Origin: Ctena decussata
Taxonomy: Eukaryota > Mollusca > Bivalvia > Lucinida > Lucinidae
Assembly (NCBI GenBank): GCA_963989385.1
Contig: OZ022503.1
Span: 86,401,138 to 86,465,137, forward strand
DNA length: 64,000 nt
Direction of reading: 5' to 3'
A program made the translations under genes and the position numbers. The notes under the pieces were generated by a model. It worked only from the letters and a program-made list of their open reading frames with translations, ran no database searches and had not been told where the DNA came from. How positions within the stretch are numbered: position 1 is the stretch's first letter; each line of letters starts with the position of its first letter. Shown piece after piece: positions 33,628 through 44,967 of the stretch.

Positions 33628-35224
33628 AAAAAGCAATTTAGTTTTTATCCATCAAACCATTGAAATAATTTTCTTTCTGCTATAATATGGACTTTACAGA
33701 AAAAATACATCTTTGGAGTTCTCCGCAAACAATGCTTTCAGAGAACTTTTGTTTGCAAATAAACAAGCAGAAATTAAAGAAAAAACATAGAGGTTATCAA
33801 GCTTATTTCATTGTCAGTAAAATGTGTACCAGATATAGAAAACATTGCATTAATCTTATATTTTCCTCAAGTTGATGGCCAAATGTAACGCAAGAAATGA
33901 TACACTTATCTCCCAAAATGATTTTTAACTACAATAATCTTTATTAATTTGTGTACCCAATTTTAGTAAAAATTGATCTAGGTGTAATCTTAATTTTTGC
34001 CAGATTTATTAACATAATGACTAAAACAGCGTCCTTAAATCAGATTAATATACGTACTCTAACATTTGCCTGGTGTTACATATTAATGATATTATTATAA
34101 ATTACTCTTATAGTAGATAACATGACGGAAGTAGTAACACATTTTCATCTGAATTAATACCTTGTCTGGAGCATCAATATGATCCTTGGGTCATCTGAAA
34201 TGCAAATCATTCTTGTCTCCCACTAATGATTAGGTTTCTTCACATCACATCGTCTTCATTTATTAAATTAGAATGAAGACTGTCTGTGATTTTGCTGATT
34301 CATCCTCAGCATTCACTAGGCATTATATAATTGATGATTTTAGATCTAGTCAAGTTAGAGTCTTCCTCACTGGCGTCAGAAAAAAAGTAATGTAGTCAAT
34401 CAAATAAATAAAACTTAGTTTAACATTTTGAAAACTACCTAGCCGTGCCACTGTTCAGTTACGTTTTCTTCTCAAATTCTCAAATACATTTTAGGATATA
34501 TGGTGCAGCCTGATACCTCTTTTCCAGATTTACAAGGTAAAGCAATTTTCATGACTTTCTGTCTTTCTTTTTGAAACCTGTCCCTTCTTAAATGGGGTTA
34601 CCACTTAAATGAAAAACAATGCTTCTAGGCAAGCAAAGCATTAATCCACTAGAAGTTAAATATGCCTTTACCAAATCCAGTGCGACAGTACCCAATCAAA
34701 AAAGAAGGGGGGGGGGGAATAAAAATAACAGGGCTGCTTTCCTATACGTGTACCCGTTACAGGCTGTTTTACATCACAAACATGGTAGGTATTTCGAGTC
34801 CGTCAGGTACACTGGTTTTCTCCTACCCCAGTCCCTCACTCTTGTCCTAAATGGTTTGACATTTTTGGTGAGACTTTGTTATTTAGGGATGACTATCTGG
34901 ATGCTTAGCGGGATGTAAATAACTCAGATACTTACCAATGGCAGCCAGATATTGTTTAAACCGCATAAGAACGACGTACCAACAAGATATAATGCAACGT
35001 GTGGCCACAAGGCCAAATGAAAAACGATCCAAACTAACGTTTTAAAATTGTCAGTGAAAAATCACGATGGTAATTAAAACGATTTTATGTAGTAGTGAAA
35101 ATGCAATGTAGCAATACCTGTTGCAGGAAAATAAAGTGAACAACAATACGAACATATCTTTGCCAAGTAGGTGATCAGCCTTAACAAAACAGACTGAATA
35201 CAATTTTTCCATCATAGTTGCCAA
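33628..35224. other. No gene seen
   Basis: AT-rich, with a short run of G at 34706-34716. A 99-codon plus frame (34619-34918) and an overlapping 62-codon frame have no recognised motif. Confidence 0.5.
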
Positions 35225-36510
35225 AAGGGATCCTTCAAGAGCAGAGAACAAAGGAAGGAACATGGGCCATACTTCGAAGTTTCGGCTGTTCAAGCCTCAT
35301 TAGATATAATCTGGTGACACAAGTCAGGTAAAACATACTGTAATTTCTAAATGTTAATATAGCAATCCATTTAAAGACTAAGTAGTATCAAAACGGATCC
35401 AAATGAATACAAACCGACGGTCTAGAGAATGAGTCCAAACCAACAGAAAATTTTCGTATTCTCAGTATATTTTCTCTGAAAGGACAAAATGAAATATAAT
35501 CTGCACTATGGATGATGTACGGAGGACGTGTTACGGCCGCCACACGGCACAACAATAGCTGCAGTGAAGACAAATTAAAATCTCAAATTAAAAAAGTCGA
35601 ATTAAAATCTAAAAGGGTTCCTTGAAGAGCAGAAAACATATTAGATGACAGGAACATGGGCCATACTTCGAAGTTTGGGCCATTCGAGCCTCATCAGAGG
35701 CCCTGACATGATCTGGTGACATAAGCTAGGCTAAACATACTGTAAGTCCTAAATTTGAATATAGCAATCGATTCAAAGACTGATACGTCTCAAAAAGAAT
35801 TAAAACCGAAGATTTAGAGAATGAGTCTAAACCAATAGAAAATTTCTGATTCCTCAGAATATTTTCTCTGAAAGGAAAAAAATGAAATATAATCTGCACT
35901 ATGGATAATGTACGGAGACGTTTTACGGCCGCCACATGGCACATCAGCTGCAGTGAAGACAAATTAAAAATCTAAAATGGTTCCCTCAAGAGCAGAGAAC
36001 ATATTCGAAGAAAGGATTATGGACCATACTTCGAAGTTTCGGCTATTCAAACCTCATGAGTTGCCCTGACTGCATCTGGTGCCACAAGCTAGATAAAACA
36101 TACTGTAATTCCTAAATTAGAATTTAGCAGTCGATTCAAAGACTGATCAGTATCAAAACGTGTACAAATAAATAAAAACCGATGATCTAGAGAATGAGTC
36201 ATACCAGACGGAAATGTATTATTATTATTTTTTTTCAGAATATTTCCTCTGATCTCAAAGGACAAAATAAAATATGATCTGCACTATGGATGATGTACGT
36301 GGAGACGTTTTACGGCCGTCATACAGCATAACACCAGCTGCAGTGGAGCCAAATTAAAATCCTAAAGGGTTCTTTCAATGCGAAGGAAGGAGCATGGGCC
36401 ATGCTTCGAAGTTTCGCTTATTCAAGCCTCATCAGTGGCCCTGGCCTGATCTGGTGACGAAAGCCATGCAAAACATACTGAAATTTCTAAAATTTAATAT
36501 AGCATTCGAT
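35225..36510 (+). repeat. ~365-bp satellite-like array, 3.5 units
   Basis: CATGGGCCATACTTCGAAGT recurs at 35261, 35655, 36018 and 36393 (one or two changes in the last two). Each unit goes on to CAAGCCTCATCAG, CTGATCTGGTGAC, AAACATACTGTAAT, GATTCAAAGACTGAT, GATCTAGAGAATGAGTC, TCTGCACTATGGATGATG, TTTTACGGCCGCCACA and CAGCTGCAGTG, then restarts. Fragments lie at 13389-13475, 21620-22650 and 41646-41735 (minus). No protein is encoded. Confidence 0.9.
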
Positions 36511-37302
36511 TAAAAGACTCTTTGCAATGACAGAATCTGTTCCCAAATGTAGTAAAACAAGAGTTATGGCTAAGTGCAAAGACAGCTGACAATGACTGCC
36601 AGTACTTTAGCAAACAACTAGACACTGAATTACTTTAGAGTTCAGCAGAAAATATTACTCAGTTATAGAAGGCGAAGGTGGAGGCTGCTTTTAAGCTTAA
36701 AGCCTGCTCCCCCTTCATGCTATGATAAATTAGAGCCGTTGCACACAATTAGTCGCTTAACATGCATATTAGATAAAATCTTTTGGTTTAAATATCTTAT
36801 TAACTATACATCATGTACATATACTTCAATACAATTTTATAAGTAACAGGATTTAACAGTAAGCAAAATGCTTATGTATAAAATTATTTACTTGTTTTAA
36901 ACCATTTAGATTATATCCTTTTGCAATATAATTAATTGTAATTAATTGTCTAAAATAAGATTTACGTCTGAATTTATAAAATAATGCACAATCAAAATCA
37001 GGCTTCGACATGCATAGTATAGTTGTAGAAGTCTGACATGTTTTCAACAGAAAACGTTATAAGAAAAACAGTACTTTGAATGGTCGTCATGGAAAACTAA
37101 TAGGCATAAATTCAGTAAAATAGATTTGTTCAGATTTATTTATTGTTATTCTATGAATGATAAGTTCCCCACGCTGCCAATAAATTGTCTGTGTGCCATT
37201 GATATGGACTCCACTGAATAACCAATTACGATGCCGACTTGCAGAAAATCACTTTATTTTGGCACTTGATTTATTTCGAGAATTACTTATCCTGGAATTA
37301 TT
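36511..37302. other. No gene seen
   Basis: AT-rich sequence without recognised genes, arrays or terminal repeats. Confidence 0.5.
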
Positions 37303-37531
37303 TGAGCCACGACACGAGGAAACAAACAAAGTGGTTGTGCGCCCAGCGCAGACTCAGATCAGCCGGGGCATCCGCCCAGTCTGATCAGAGTCTTTGCATG
37401 GAACTAGCTTAGACCCTTAGCTACCCATTAGCGCTTAGCGAAGAGTCTGATCAGACTGGGCAAATGCCCAGGCTGATCTGAGTCTGAGCTGGGCGCACAA
37501 CAACTTTGTTGGTTTTCTCGTGTCGTGGCTG
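37303..37531. mobile_element. Foldback MITE, copy 2
   Basis: Starts TGAGCCACGACACGAGGAAA and ends CTCGTGTCGTGGCT. It has the GGTTGTGCGCCCAGCGCAGA arm, the central TAGCTTAGACCCTTAGCTA segment and the mirrored arm. The left half is slightly shortened relative to the other copies. Confidence 0.9.
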
Positions 37532-38162
37532 ATTTGAGTGTTCAAAATGCGTTGAAACAACGTAAAAAACCGATGAAATAAGATCCCGATCTGTATCGAA
37601 AAAATTTAGAGACTGAAATACATGAACAGTTACCAGTAACCTGTATTCAGTACGCAGTTAGTTCGACATTCGGTTCTTTTAGATTGAAACCATATCTCCT
37701 GTAACTCACATACGCTACCTTTTGTATGAATATTCTTTTCCATCTAAAGAAATAAATATATAATAAGGGTACAAAAATGATTCTGACATGCCCATGTACA
37801 CTTACATTCAACTGTTAAAAATGTATTTTTATTGGATCGGAGGGGCTGGGGACAGAGCAGAGCAGAGGAGATGAAAGGTGAGGGGAGGGGGGGGGGGGCA
37901 GATAGTTTAGTTAGAGACACGGACAGGATATCAAACCGTGATTTTCAGTATTTAAAACGTATATTGTGTAGCAGGTCAAAAATGCAAACGGCGAATATAA
38001 ACGCTGAACAAAATCTAGGGGCAATAACTCGACCAGCAAGAAAAGGAGAGTTGTCGGTCTTATTTGTGACATATTACTTTGACTCGTTCTACATCACATT
38101 GATAACTGTGATGTATGAAGAAAATATTCAATAAAGTATAAATGTTATGGAACGATCATGAA
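37532..38162. other. No gene seen; G-rich tract
   Basis: Contains a purine-rich stretch with a long run of G near 37880-37898. The 100-codon frame 37832-38134 runs through it and is not convincing. Confidence 0.5.
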
Positions 38163-38432
38163 TTTGTTCTGGTGTTATTGATTAACGTCCACGGTAAACA
38201 GCTATGGCCATGTCGGGACGGTCAGTTAACCTAACCACACTATTCCTGGGCAGGCTTAGACCTCCTAAGCGGTTAGCCAGAACTATGTGCATTTACTTTC
38301 ACCAGTAACTGACAACTGCCCTTCTTGAATCAGCGGAAGGGGAAATGAAAGTGAGTGGTTGGACCGGGTATAGAACCCAGGACCTCTGGCTTACAAGTCT
38401 GGCGCCCTACCGACTGCGCTACGCGGCCCGGC
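38163..38432 (-). mobile_element. tRNA-derived SINE, family B, minus strand
   Basis: On the minus strand: head GCCGGGCCGCGTAGCGCAGT, a B-box-like GGTTCTATACCC, the family body and a tail rich in AATAACACC. It is flanked by a perfect 11-bp direct repeat ACGATCATGAA (38152-38162 and 38433-38443), as expected for retroposition. Compared with 18697-18967 the B box is degraded (the CGAAT core is changed), so this copy is probably no longer well transcribed. Confidence 0.92.
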
Positions 38433-38484
38433 ACGATCATGAAACACCAAAGCGCGATCATGAAACACCAAAGCGCGATCATGT
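38433..38484. repeat. 21-bp tandem repeat beside SINE
   Basis: CGATCATGAAACACCAAAGCG is present about 2.5 times. The first copy overlaps the right target duplication of the SINE, so the expansion arose from or around the insertion site. Confidence 0.85.
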
Positions 38485-38845
38485 AATAACTTGCATCAAA
38501 GTGAAATTCTCTAAAACTTACATATGAGAAAATAACAAAAAGAGAAAAAGTTAAAGCAAATCAAATGATGTCACAACGGACCTTATCGATTAATTACAAC
38601 AAAACTACTGCTGTTAGACAATCAGTAATTATTTAATGAGCGGGACGGAACTTAAATCGATTTCACGAAGCTCTTACCCTTGTCCCAGCCCTGTAGGTCT
38701 TCTAGTTCATAAGCAAATGATCACAGTTAACATATATATGAAGAAACATATATTACGGTAATTAATAAATAGGCTGTCAAGGAAACTAAAGCAAAACCAA
38801 CATTAGAAACCGAAAGAAAAAAGAGGACAAACGGAATCCTAAATA

Positions 38846-39079
38846 TGAGCCGCGACACGACAAAACCAACAATGTGGTTGTATGCCCTGCGCAGACTCAG
38901 ATCAGCCTGGGTATTCGCGCAGTTTGATCAGACTCTTCAGTAAGTGCTTAAAGGGTAGCTAAGGGTCTAAGCTACCTCCATGCGGACAGCGAAAACTCTG
39001 ATCAGACTGGACGGATGCCCAGGCTGATCTGAGTCTGCGTTGGACGCACAACCACAATGTTGGTTTTGTCGTGTCGCGG
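38846..39079. mobile_element. Foldback MITE, copy 3
   Basis: Starts TGAGCCGCGACACGACAAAA and ends TTGTCGTGTCGCGG; the last few bases (CTCA) of the right end are missing. The central segment is in the opposite sense to copies 1 and 2 (TAGCTAAGGGTCTAAGCTA). Confidence 0.9.
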
Positions 39080-39429
39080 AATATATGGAACAGCCTTATG
39101 GTGTTATGAAACAGAAACATACTGTCCAACATAAACTACACAGCATTTTACCTATTTACTCTTTTAAACCACAAACTAAAACAGGGAACAAACTAGATAC
39201 CTTGACAGGTTTTCACAATCACAGTATCCGAACGCACTGTACCATCTCTTCCGGTTTTCATAGCGTCGTATCGAGAGTACAAACTTTCTCTTATAACCAG
39301 AAGTCGGAAATCATTGTTTTTGAGATTTTTATCCGGGTTATGCTGCGTCATTTATGCTTATTCAGCTTTGGAAATGTAAAGAGGTAAGTTTAATATAATT
39401 TGCTCTTCGGTCTTTTACCTCATTGCCCT

Positions 39430-39780
39430 GTACAATGTCGTGGATGGGTGGATAGTAAATGGTACAGTATTCAAATTGCCCTTGGCATGATTCTTAAACC
39501 ATTTTGAGCCTTTTCTTACATCCAGTCCAAAAAAACTTCCAATTTTCTAAGTCCATGACCTTGACATCAAGGTCACTGAGTGGAGGTGGGGTGGTACCCA
39601 GTTAAACGTTAGACCCATTTCTAACTACAGTGCAAGTATCAAAAGAATCCATCCATGGGTTCAGGAGATTTAGGTCTTTGAAAAACTTACCAAAACATCC
39701 AATCCGAACGCGGACGCCGACGCCGACGCCGTGGTGACAACAATAGCTTCTCCTGAACTTTTGTTCAGATGAGCTAAAAA
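39430..39780 (-). repeat. Array-element end with hairpin
   Basis: CCATGACCTTGACATCAAGG, GGGTTCAGGAGATTTAGG and a GACGCCGACGCCGACGCCG tract lead into a hairpin around CTGAACTTTTGTTCAG and the end sequence GATGAGCTAAAA. This is the TTTTAGCTCA-type end in reverse with a different core, probably an end fragment of another member of the superfamily. Confidence 0.6.
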
Positions 39781-40319
39781 GGATGGGCTCCTGCCGCTGA
39801 AAAATGGCAGGTAACATCATTTGCTAATGTTTTTCATGCTCTTGTGTAATAATATCAATAATATCAAGTTCTCTACAATTTTTCGTTACAATATTCATTG
39901 GAAACGTGTTATTTCTCAGTAAATTAATGACCTGTTGTTTCCTATTTCGGATTATTTTTGAAAATAATTTGTGTGAAATGTCTCATTATATTTTTTAAAC
40001 ACATTGGCGTATTATAAGAAATGAGTTTAGCCTTGAAATAAGACGAAGGTCCGTAAAAGCTGTTGGCAATTTTGTTTTGAAGTTTGAGCTGATTCACGAA
40101 ACTTCTGAAATATTTGATTTTTTGAAACCTAAGGTTTTCATTGTTCATCTTACAAAGCACTGTAAACACTGAGGATTTCGGCATCATACAAAACTTGTGA
40201 CACGTCACGTTAAAAGTTGAAATCAAGACGAAAACGAGCATTTTCTAAAGTAGAAAAAGAATGTTAACGACAGTTTCTGACTTTTTGTCGCACCTGTATT
40301 GGCAACATGCGATAAAGAG
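39781..40319. other. No gene seen
   Basis: AT-rich; a 99-codon minus frame (39942-40241) has no recognised motif. Confidence 0.5.
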
Positions 40320-40757
40320 TTTTATTTCTGTCCGGCCGTCAGTAATTCCGTTCGTCGGTCCGTCCGTCTGTACGTCCATCCATCCACAATTACGTCGACC
40401 CTAGCGTTCACGTCCATTTCTCTCAAAATTTGATACCTACAATCATCAACCTTGGTATAAAGTTTCTTCTTAGACGGTTCTCCAGGATAACTGCATTTTT
40501 TGACATTCCACGCTCTGCTGACTTCGTAAAAGTTTACGTCCAAAGTAACGTTGATCCTAGCATTGAGGTCTATTTCTTTCAAACTATGATACCTACAATA
40601 ATTAAACCTAACATAATGTTTCCTCTAAGAATATACTCGTGGCCTGTTACACTTTTGTCGATCCTTGGCCATATATTTTACGCTCAGAAGACTTCGTAAA
40701 ATGGCACGTCCAAAGTTACGTCGACCCAGCGTTTGAGTCAACTCTCCCAAAATATGA
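40320..40757 (+). repeat. Tandem array, ~156-bp unit, left part
   Basis: A GTCCGTCC tract is followed by units with ACGTCGACCCTAGCGTT, GATACCTACAATCATCAA, TATAAAGTTTC and GACTTCGTAAAA blocks. GATACCTAC recurs at 40432 and 40588. The third unit is cut at about 40757 and the same block order resumes at 41754. Confidence 0.75.
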
Positions 40758-41645
40758 TGAAAGAAGTCAATAGGAAAGTACTCAGGAACAGGCACAATTC
40801 AATCCTTGATCCAACGCTAGACACCAGGTGGGAAAAAGACAACATACAATTGGTCACCACCGAAAACATCAAAAGCGGCAGCCAGATGAACAGCAAATAT
40901 CCCATGTAGGTGGTCATCGGGCTAGCCTTAACATCACAAACAATATATCAATAACAGACATGGGAACTAACAACACGTAAAACAATCAAGAACAAAAACA
41001 GAAGTGCTGCCTTGGGATGGTTAGTAATGAAATAAATGGGGGTCTTGAACCGGTTTGAGGTCAACCAACCCTCGCATTTGGTTCTACTTTGGTTCGTCAG
41101 ACACTTAGTTGTTCGGCTTGCATGGAAGATTCCTAGAGCATAAGTGTAATATCTCAGAACCACAGAATCCAAAATTAAAACTAATACAAAACAAGCATGA
41201 GTCACGAAAATAGCAACGCTGAAATTTCGAAGCAGAAAAAAACTACTAGTTAAACCACGGCGGGCCCGACACAAAACGTCCCAATTCGGAAGTCAGTCGC
41301 CAACAGTCTGTGTTAGGTGCCTTCATAAAGTTCGTGGCCCGCCCCGCCGTCGTGCAATCGAAGAGGTAAGCACAGCTGTTAACCTTGTTTGGGTTAACCG
41401 GAAGCATGCAGTTTGTCACAAAACATTTATAGCATAGCCAACACTGTTATATCGAATCAGTATCCTTTTAAAATGATAAGGAAAGTCATTTTTACCAATT
41501 ATTTATTGAATTTATAGACCAAATCGCCATAAAATTCAGTTTCCGAAAGGCCTTGCATAAGAAATGTTTTCAATCTGACATTATATTTAGATACGATGTT
41601 GAAATGCCGTCGATAAAATTTTGAAAAATGCTTTGGTCCATGTTA
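40758..41645 (-). mobile_element. Retroelement 3' region, copy with reverse transcriptase tail
   Basis: On the minus strand, 41645 leftward reads in broken frames as a reverse transcriptase C-terminus: RRHF, VSKYNV, QGLSE-EFYGDLVYKF, then frame breaks. This parallels 44138-44440. Leftward it continues into the non-coding 3' region shared with 43447-44137 (an AGTGCTGCCTTGGGATGGT block, TTGAACCGGTTT). The whole piece lies inside a 156-bp array. Confidence 0.7.
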
Positions 41646-41735
41646 CTACTTCTGTGTGTATTCTCTGCTCTTGAAGGAACTTTTTAGGATTTTAATTTTA
41701 TGAAATTTATGATATCTATAACTTCGTTTGAAAAG
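41646..41735 (-). repeat. ~365-bp satellite fragment
   Basis: The complement reads ATTAAAATCCTAAAAAGTTCC, then TCAAGAGCAGAGAATACAC, the start of the ~365-bp unit. It abuts the reverse transcriptase fragment. Confidence 0.65.
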
Positions 41736-41753
41736 TGTTGCTGTCAGATACCT

Positions 41754-41960
41754 ACAATCATCAAACCTGGCATAAAGTTTCGTTTTAAAACTGTCTAAAG
41801 AGATATTGCACGTATTTCTACCCTTGACCTATATTTTGTTGATTTTATGAAGTTTTACGTCTAAAATTGCATTGACCTTGTCTCTTGACCCACTCTTCAG
41901 AATGTGGAATTTCACGCCCAGAACTGCATCCTTCCGAGCTTGTAAGTCGAATTCGCTCAA
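41754..41960 (+). repeat. Tandem array, ~156-bp unit, right part
   Basis: GATACCTACAATCATCAAAC, ATAAAGTTTCGTTTT and GAAGTTTTACGTC blocks continue the array interrupted at 40757. Later sequence becomes too diverged to assign. Confidence 0.65.
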
Positions 41961-42480
41961 ATTCAAGTTTCATCAATTGATCAAACCTAGCATACCCATT
42001 CTTCAAATCATTCTCTCTACTACTGTGCAGCGCATGAGAGGTGCGATGTATTTTTCTACGGAATTCTTGTTTTATATTTCTGTGTGCCGTTACTAATTTC
42101 GCACGATGATGAGCATTTCTTGCATCTACGTCTTGCTGTCTTACAGGTTTTATTTACACTTTTCGCAGTATTTTGTTTGATATTCCTAACGCAGAGTAAG
42201 AGCTTACCTACAAAAGTTTTCTTGAGTATTTTTCATATTTTCATGCGCCTCACATCAAAATTGACATAACCACACTCTAAAACACATTGAGCTTGTAAAT
42301 TGAATTGAATCTTTGAAACACTGATTTAGCATCGCATGCACAGAAATGCAGTTAAGCTCTGCGCTGCACTTACAGGCTATTTAAATTAATTAGATTCCTT
42401 TTTCAATTTACGCAAGCCTTTCTCTGCCCAGCGTCCTTGTCATTTCCAGCCTACTTTAACTTTGTGTAGCAAGTTGACTT
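41961..42480. other. No gene seen
   Basis: AT-rich; it may contain further decayed units of the array to its left. Short frames (61-74 codons) have no recognised motif. Confidence 0.4.
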
Positions 42481-42630
42481 GTGCCGCAGTGCTCAGAATA
42501 ATAATGATTGAATACGGGGGGTGATCATTTAATATTGGAAACACCTTTGTAGATTAGTACACATTAATAAGTATTCTTCATGTAACATCATGAGCTTTCA
42601 AATTCACTTCTGAAATTGGAATTTAAGCAT

Positions 42631-42655
42631 GTTACCATAGCAACATATGACGTAA
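42631..42655 (+). promoter_or_regulatory. X-box plus CRE-like site
   Basis: GTTACCATAGCAAC (42631-42644) fits the RFX factor consensus GTHNYYATRRNAAC at every position. TGACGTAA (42648-42655), a cAMP-response-element-like site, begins three bases later. X-box next to CRE is a known promoter arrangement in animals. Function here is inference from sequence alone. Confidence 0.45.
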
Positions 42656-43274
42656 CGTGCGCGCTGGGTACGGCGTAAGATTTGTTTTGGACGTCATTTT
42701 GGTAATAAGATGTTCGCATTATGCTTATTATGTAGGATATTTAAAAAGAAAAGAAAACTTTAGAAACAGTTTCCGTTAAGACAGGCATTGGCTTTAAAAA
42801 CTTACATATAATGATTGTTTATGAAAATATTCTGAAATCTGGTATGAACTAAAGCAAGAGCAGTGGTTAAAATATTTGATTTATGGGGCTTTTAAGATTT
42901 TTATCCTTAATGTTCAGTATTATGCTGAATTTAATTGATCGTTTGTCAAGTACAGGATAATTTTGGCTCTTTCTGCTATACAATTATCCCAAAACTTTCC
43001 CTGTTAAAATGCGATGACGTTACAATTTGGGTCCCTCAGGTTTAAAATCGGCGCAAAACGTCAAATTTTGCTCTATCGAAAGTCTTTCACGCTCTGTATT
43101 TCTGCCAGGTTTGAGAGCAAGTCATGAATAACTATATATTTCTTTTAGTATCTGAGACGTGCATCAAGCCAACACCATCAGAATTTTTTATTTATTCTTT
43201 GTTGCTTATCAGCAGCATATATACATGGAAATTTGCCAGAATTTAGAGACTAATTCCTTCTAAGTTTAAGGCGT

Positions 43275-43290
43275 CGTTGCCATGGCAACG
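43275..43290. promoter_or_regulatory. Palindromic X-box
   Basis: CGTTGCCATGGCAACG is a perfect 16-bp palindrome. Its inner GTTGCCATGGCAAC is an ideal symmetric RFX site, the type found upstream of ciliary genes. It lies 645 bp from the first X-box. Confidence 0.5.
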
Positions 43291-43446
43291 ATATTCCTAA
43301 ACAGTATTTTTTGAACTTAATTATATGACATATGCTTGGCTCTTAGGTATAGTATATCTAATATGCTGTTCTAACACATAACTAATGAGAAAAAATGTGT
43401 GATTCAATTATTTAATGACCATCCCACGTACAACTTTACACCAGTA

Positions 43447-44137
43447 AAATTTAAAGAGTAACTACACTTCAGGAACTGACTGAATCAGATCCCAAACCCT
43501 ATCCCCAACATCAAAGGGAAAGATTGACAAAGACATTCCAACAAACAATAAATTACAAGTGATAAGCCGAGTCAGCAGCTCTTTCCCAAATAGATGACAA
43601 CTCAGCTATCTTTATTGAACTAAATAGTTTAGACCAACAGACGGGTTACAACGGACTAAGCAAATTATATGAAAAACATTTAACAACTATTTTTACCTAT
43701 TTTCTATTTTTATGATAGAAGGATTAAACTGAGAACACAATAAATTAAATAGCACCGAACATAAAACAAATGCAACCGCAACAAAAGTACCGCCTTGGGA
43801 CGGTCAGTAATAACTACTGGGGGGTTTAAACCGGTTTTACTGGGCCCAAACCTTCACCCTCACCCTCCGCTGCGGTGCACACAATTAGTTGGTAGTTCGG
43901 TTCGTATGGAGGTCCCCTAACTCATCAGAGAGTCATCTTGGTCAATAATTAAGATCAAGAAAAGACCGTGATGAAGCAAGGATGAGGACTCGACAGCCAA
44001 AACGTGTTGAGACACCCGGAGATCCCTGGGGCGTCAGCAACACCACTGGAGTACTGGAGCAAAAGAAGACCACCATTTGAACCCCGGTGGGCCAAGAAAC
44101 AGACACACATCCGGCCCCAACCAACTAATATATAGCT
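43447..44137 (-). mobile_element. Retroelement 3' non-coding region, copy 1
   Basis: Downstream (on the minus strand) of the reverse transcriptase remnant. It matches the 49664-51430 copy: GGAACTGACTGAATCAGATC, CAGCAGCTCTTTCCCAAATA, GTTTAGACCAACAG, a GTACCGC block and a GTTTTACTGGG block. The first ~170 bp are almost identical in the two copies, implying fairly recent activity or conversion. Confidence 0.75.
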
Positions 44138-44967
44138 TTATGTAGGGGCTATCATAGAGTCGGAACCCCGACCCACCGGCGTGCAATTAAAGAGGACAGC
44201 AAAGTTGTCAACCGTGATTGGGTTAACCACTAAGCATGCAGACTGTCGCATTACATCTATGTTATAGCCAATGCGTTTAAATCGTATGATAATTTTCTTA
44301 AATTGATTGGGAAATTCTGTTTTCCCTACGATTTTGCGTAATTTATATACTAAGCCACCATAAAATTCAGGTTCCGATAGGCCTTGTTGCAAAAGTGACC
44401 TTAACCCTATATCATATTTAGAACCCAATAGAAACCAATTCAAAGTGTCTACGATAAAATTTAGAAAAAGCTTTCCGAAGTTTATGATACCGATACCCCT
44501 GCTGTAAAAGCTTGGCAGTCAAACTTTTATTACGAGCATTGAAGTCAGCCAGATGACTAGACACCCTAGCGAAGCGAATAAGCTGAGAAATGTAAACAAC
44601 ATAAGAAGTGGTGCGGGGAACATCACCATCCAAAAACGGAAAATTAACAATGTCGAAATCAAAATCATCGCGTTTGTCATAAATTTTAGATGAAACAAAT
44701 CCATCTAAAATAGATAAATGTAAATCCAAAAATGGGGCCTCTGTATCAGAAGTATTTGCTTTATTTAACTGCAATTCAGCAGGATAAATTTGACTAACCA
44801 TTTCTTCAAATTAAGGGTTGTCAATACTTAAAAGGTCGTCCAAGTATCTAGACGTTGAGTTGAATGCTTCAATGACATTTAACGTTGAGTTGAATGCTTC
44901 AATGACAGTAAAAGCCTGATTGTTTCGTACATGTTCTATGAATCTTACTGTTTCTAATAGATGCGTA
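44138..44967 (-). pseudogene. Reverse transcriptase fragment with YLDD box
   Basis: Read leftward on the minus strand: HLLETVRFIEHVRNNQ, then AFNSTSRYLDDLLSIDNP, where YLDD (44835-44846) is the catalytic motif. TAA follows (44811-44813). The next frame continues FEEMVSQIYPAELQLNK, APFLDLHLS, KIYDKRDDFDF, ISQLIRFARVSSH and KAFSKFYRRHFELVS, then a frameshift near 44430 and LLQQGLSEPEFYGGLVYK to the end. A 30-bp tandem duplication (44851-44910) repeats VIEAFNST just before the YLDD box. The 5' half of the protein is absent. Broken by a stop, a frameshift and truncation. The IP...SQLIR..R-type tract after the YLDD box resembles Penelope-like elements, but the clade is uncertain. Confidence 0.8.

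Larger units (their letters stand above)
42481..43446. other. Non-repetitive region with X-boxes
   Basis: One of the few kilobase-scale stretches without visible repeat families. It contains two full RFX X-box matches (42631-42644 and 43276-43289), a CRE-like TGACGTAA, a short GC-rich GTGCGCGCTGG patch, and GATGACGTTAC near 43013. It could be an enhancer or promoter. No convincing exon was recognised next to it. Confidence 0.4.

Noticed and set aside
42660..43100. First exon of a ciliary gene downstream of the X-box
   Set aside because: No open frame with a plausible start and splice donor could be recognised; only the regulatory motifs are reported.
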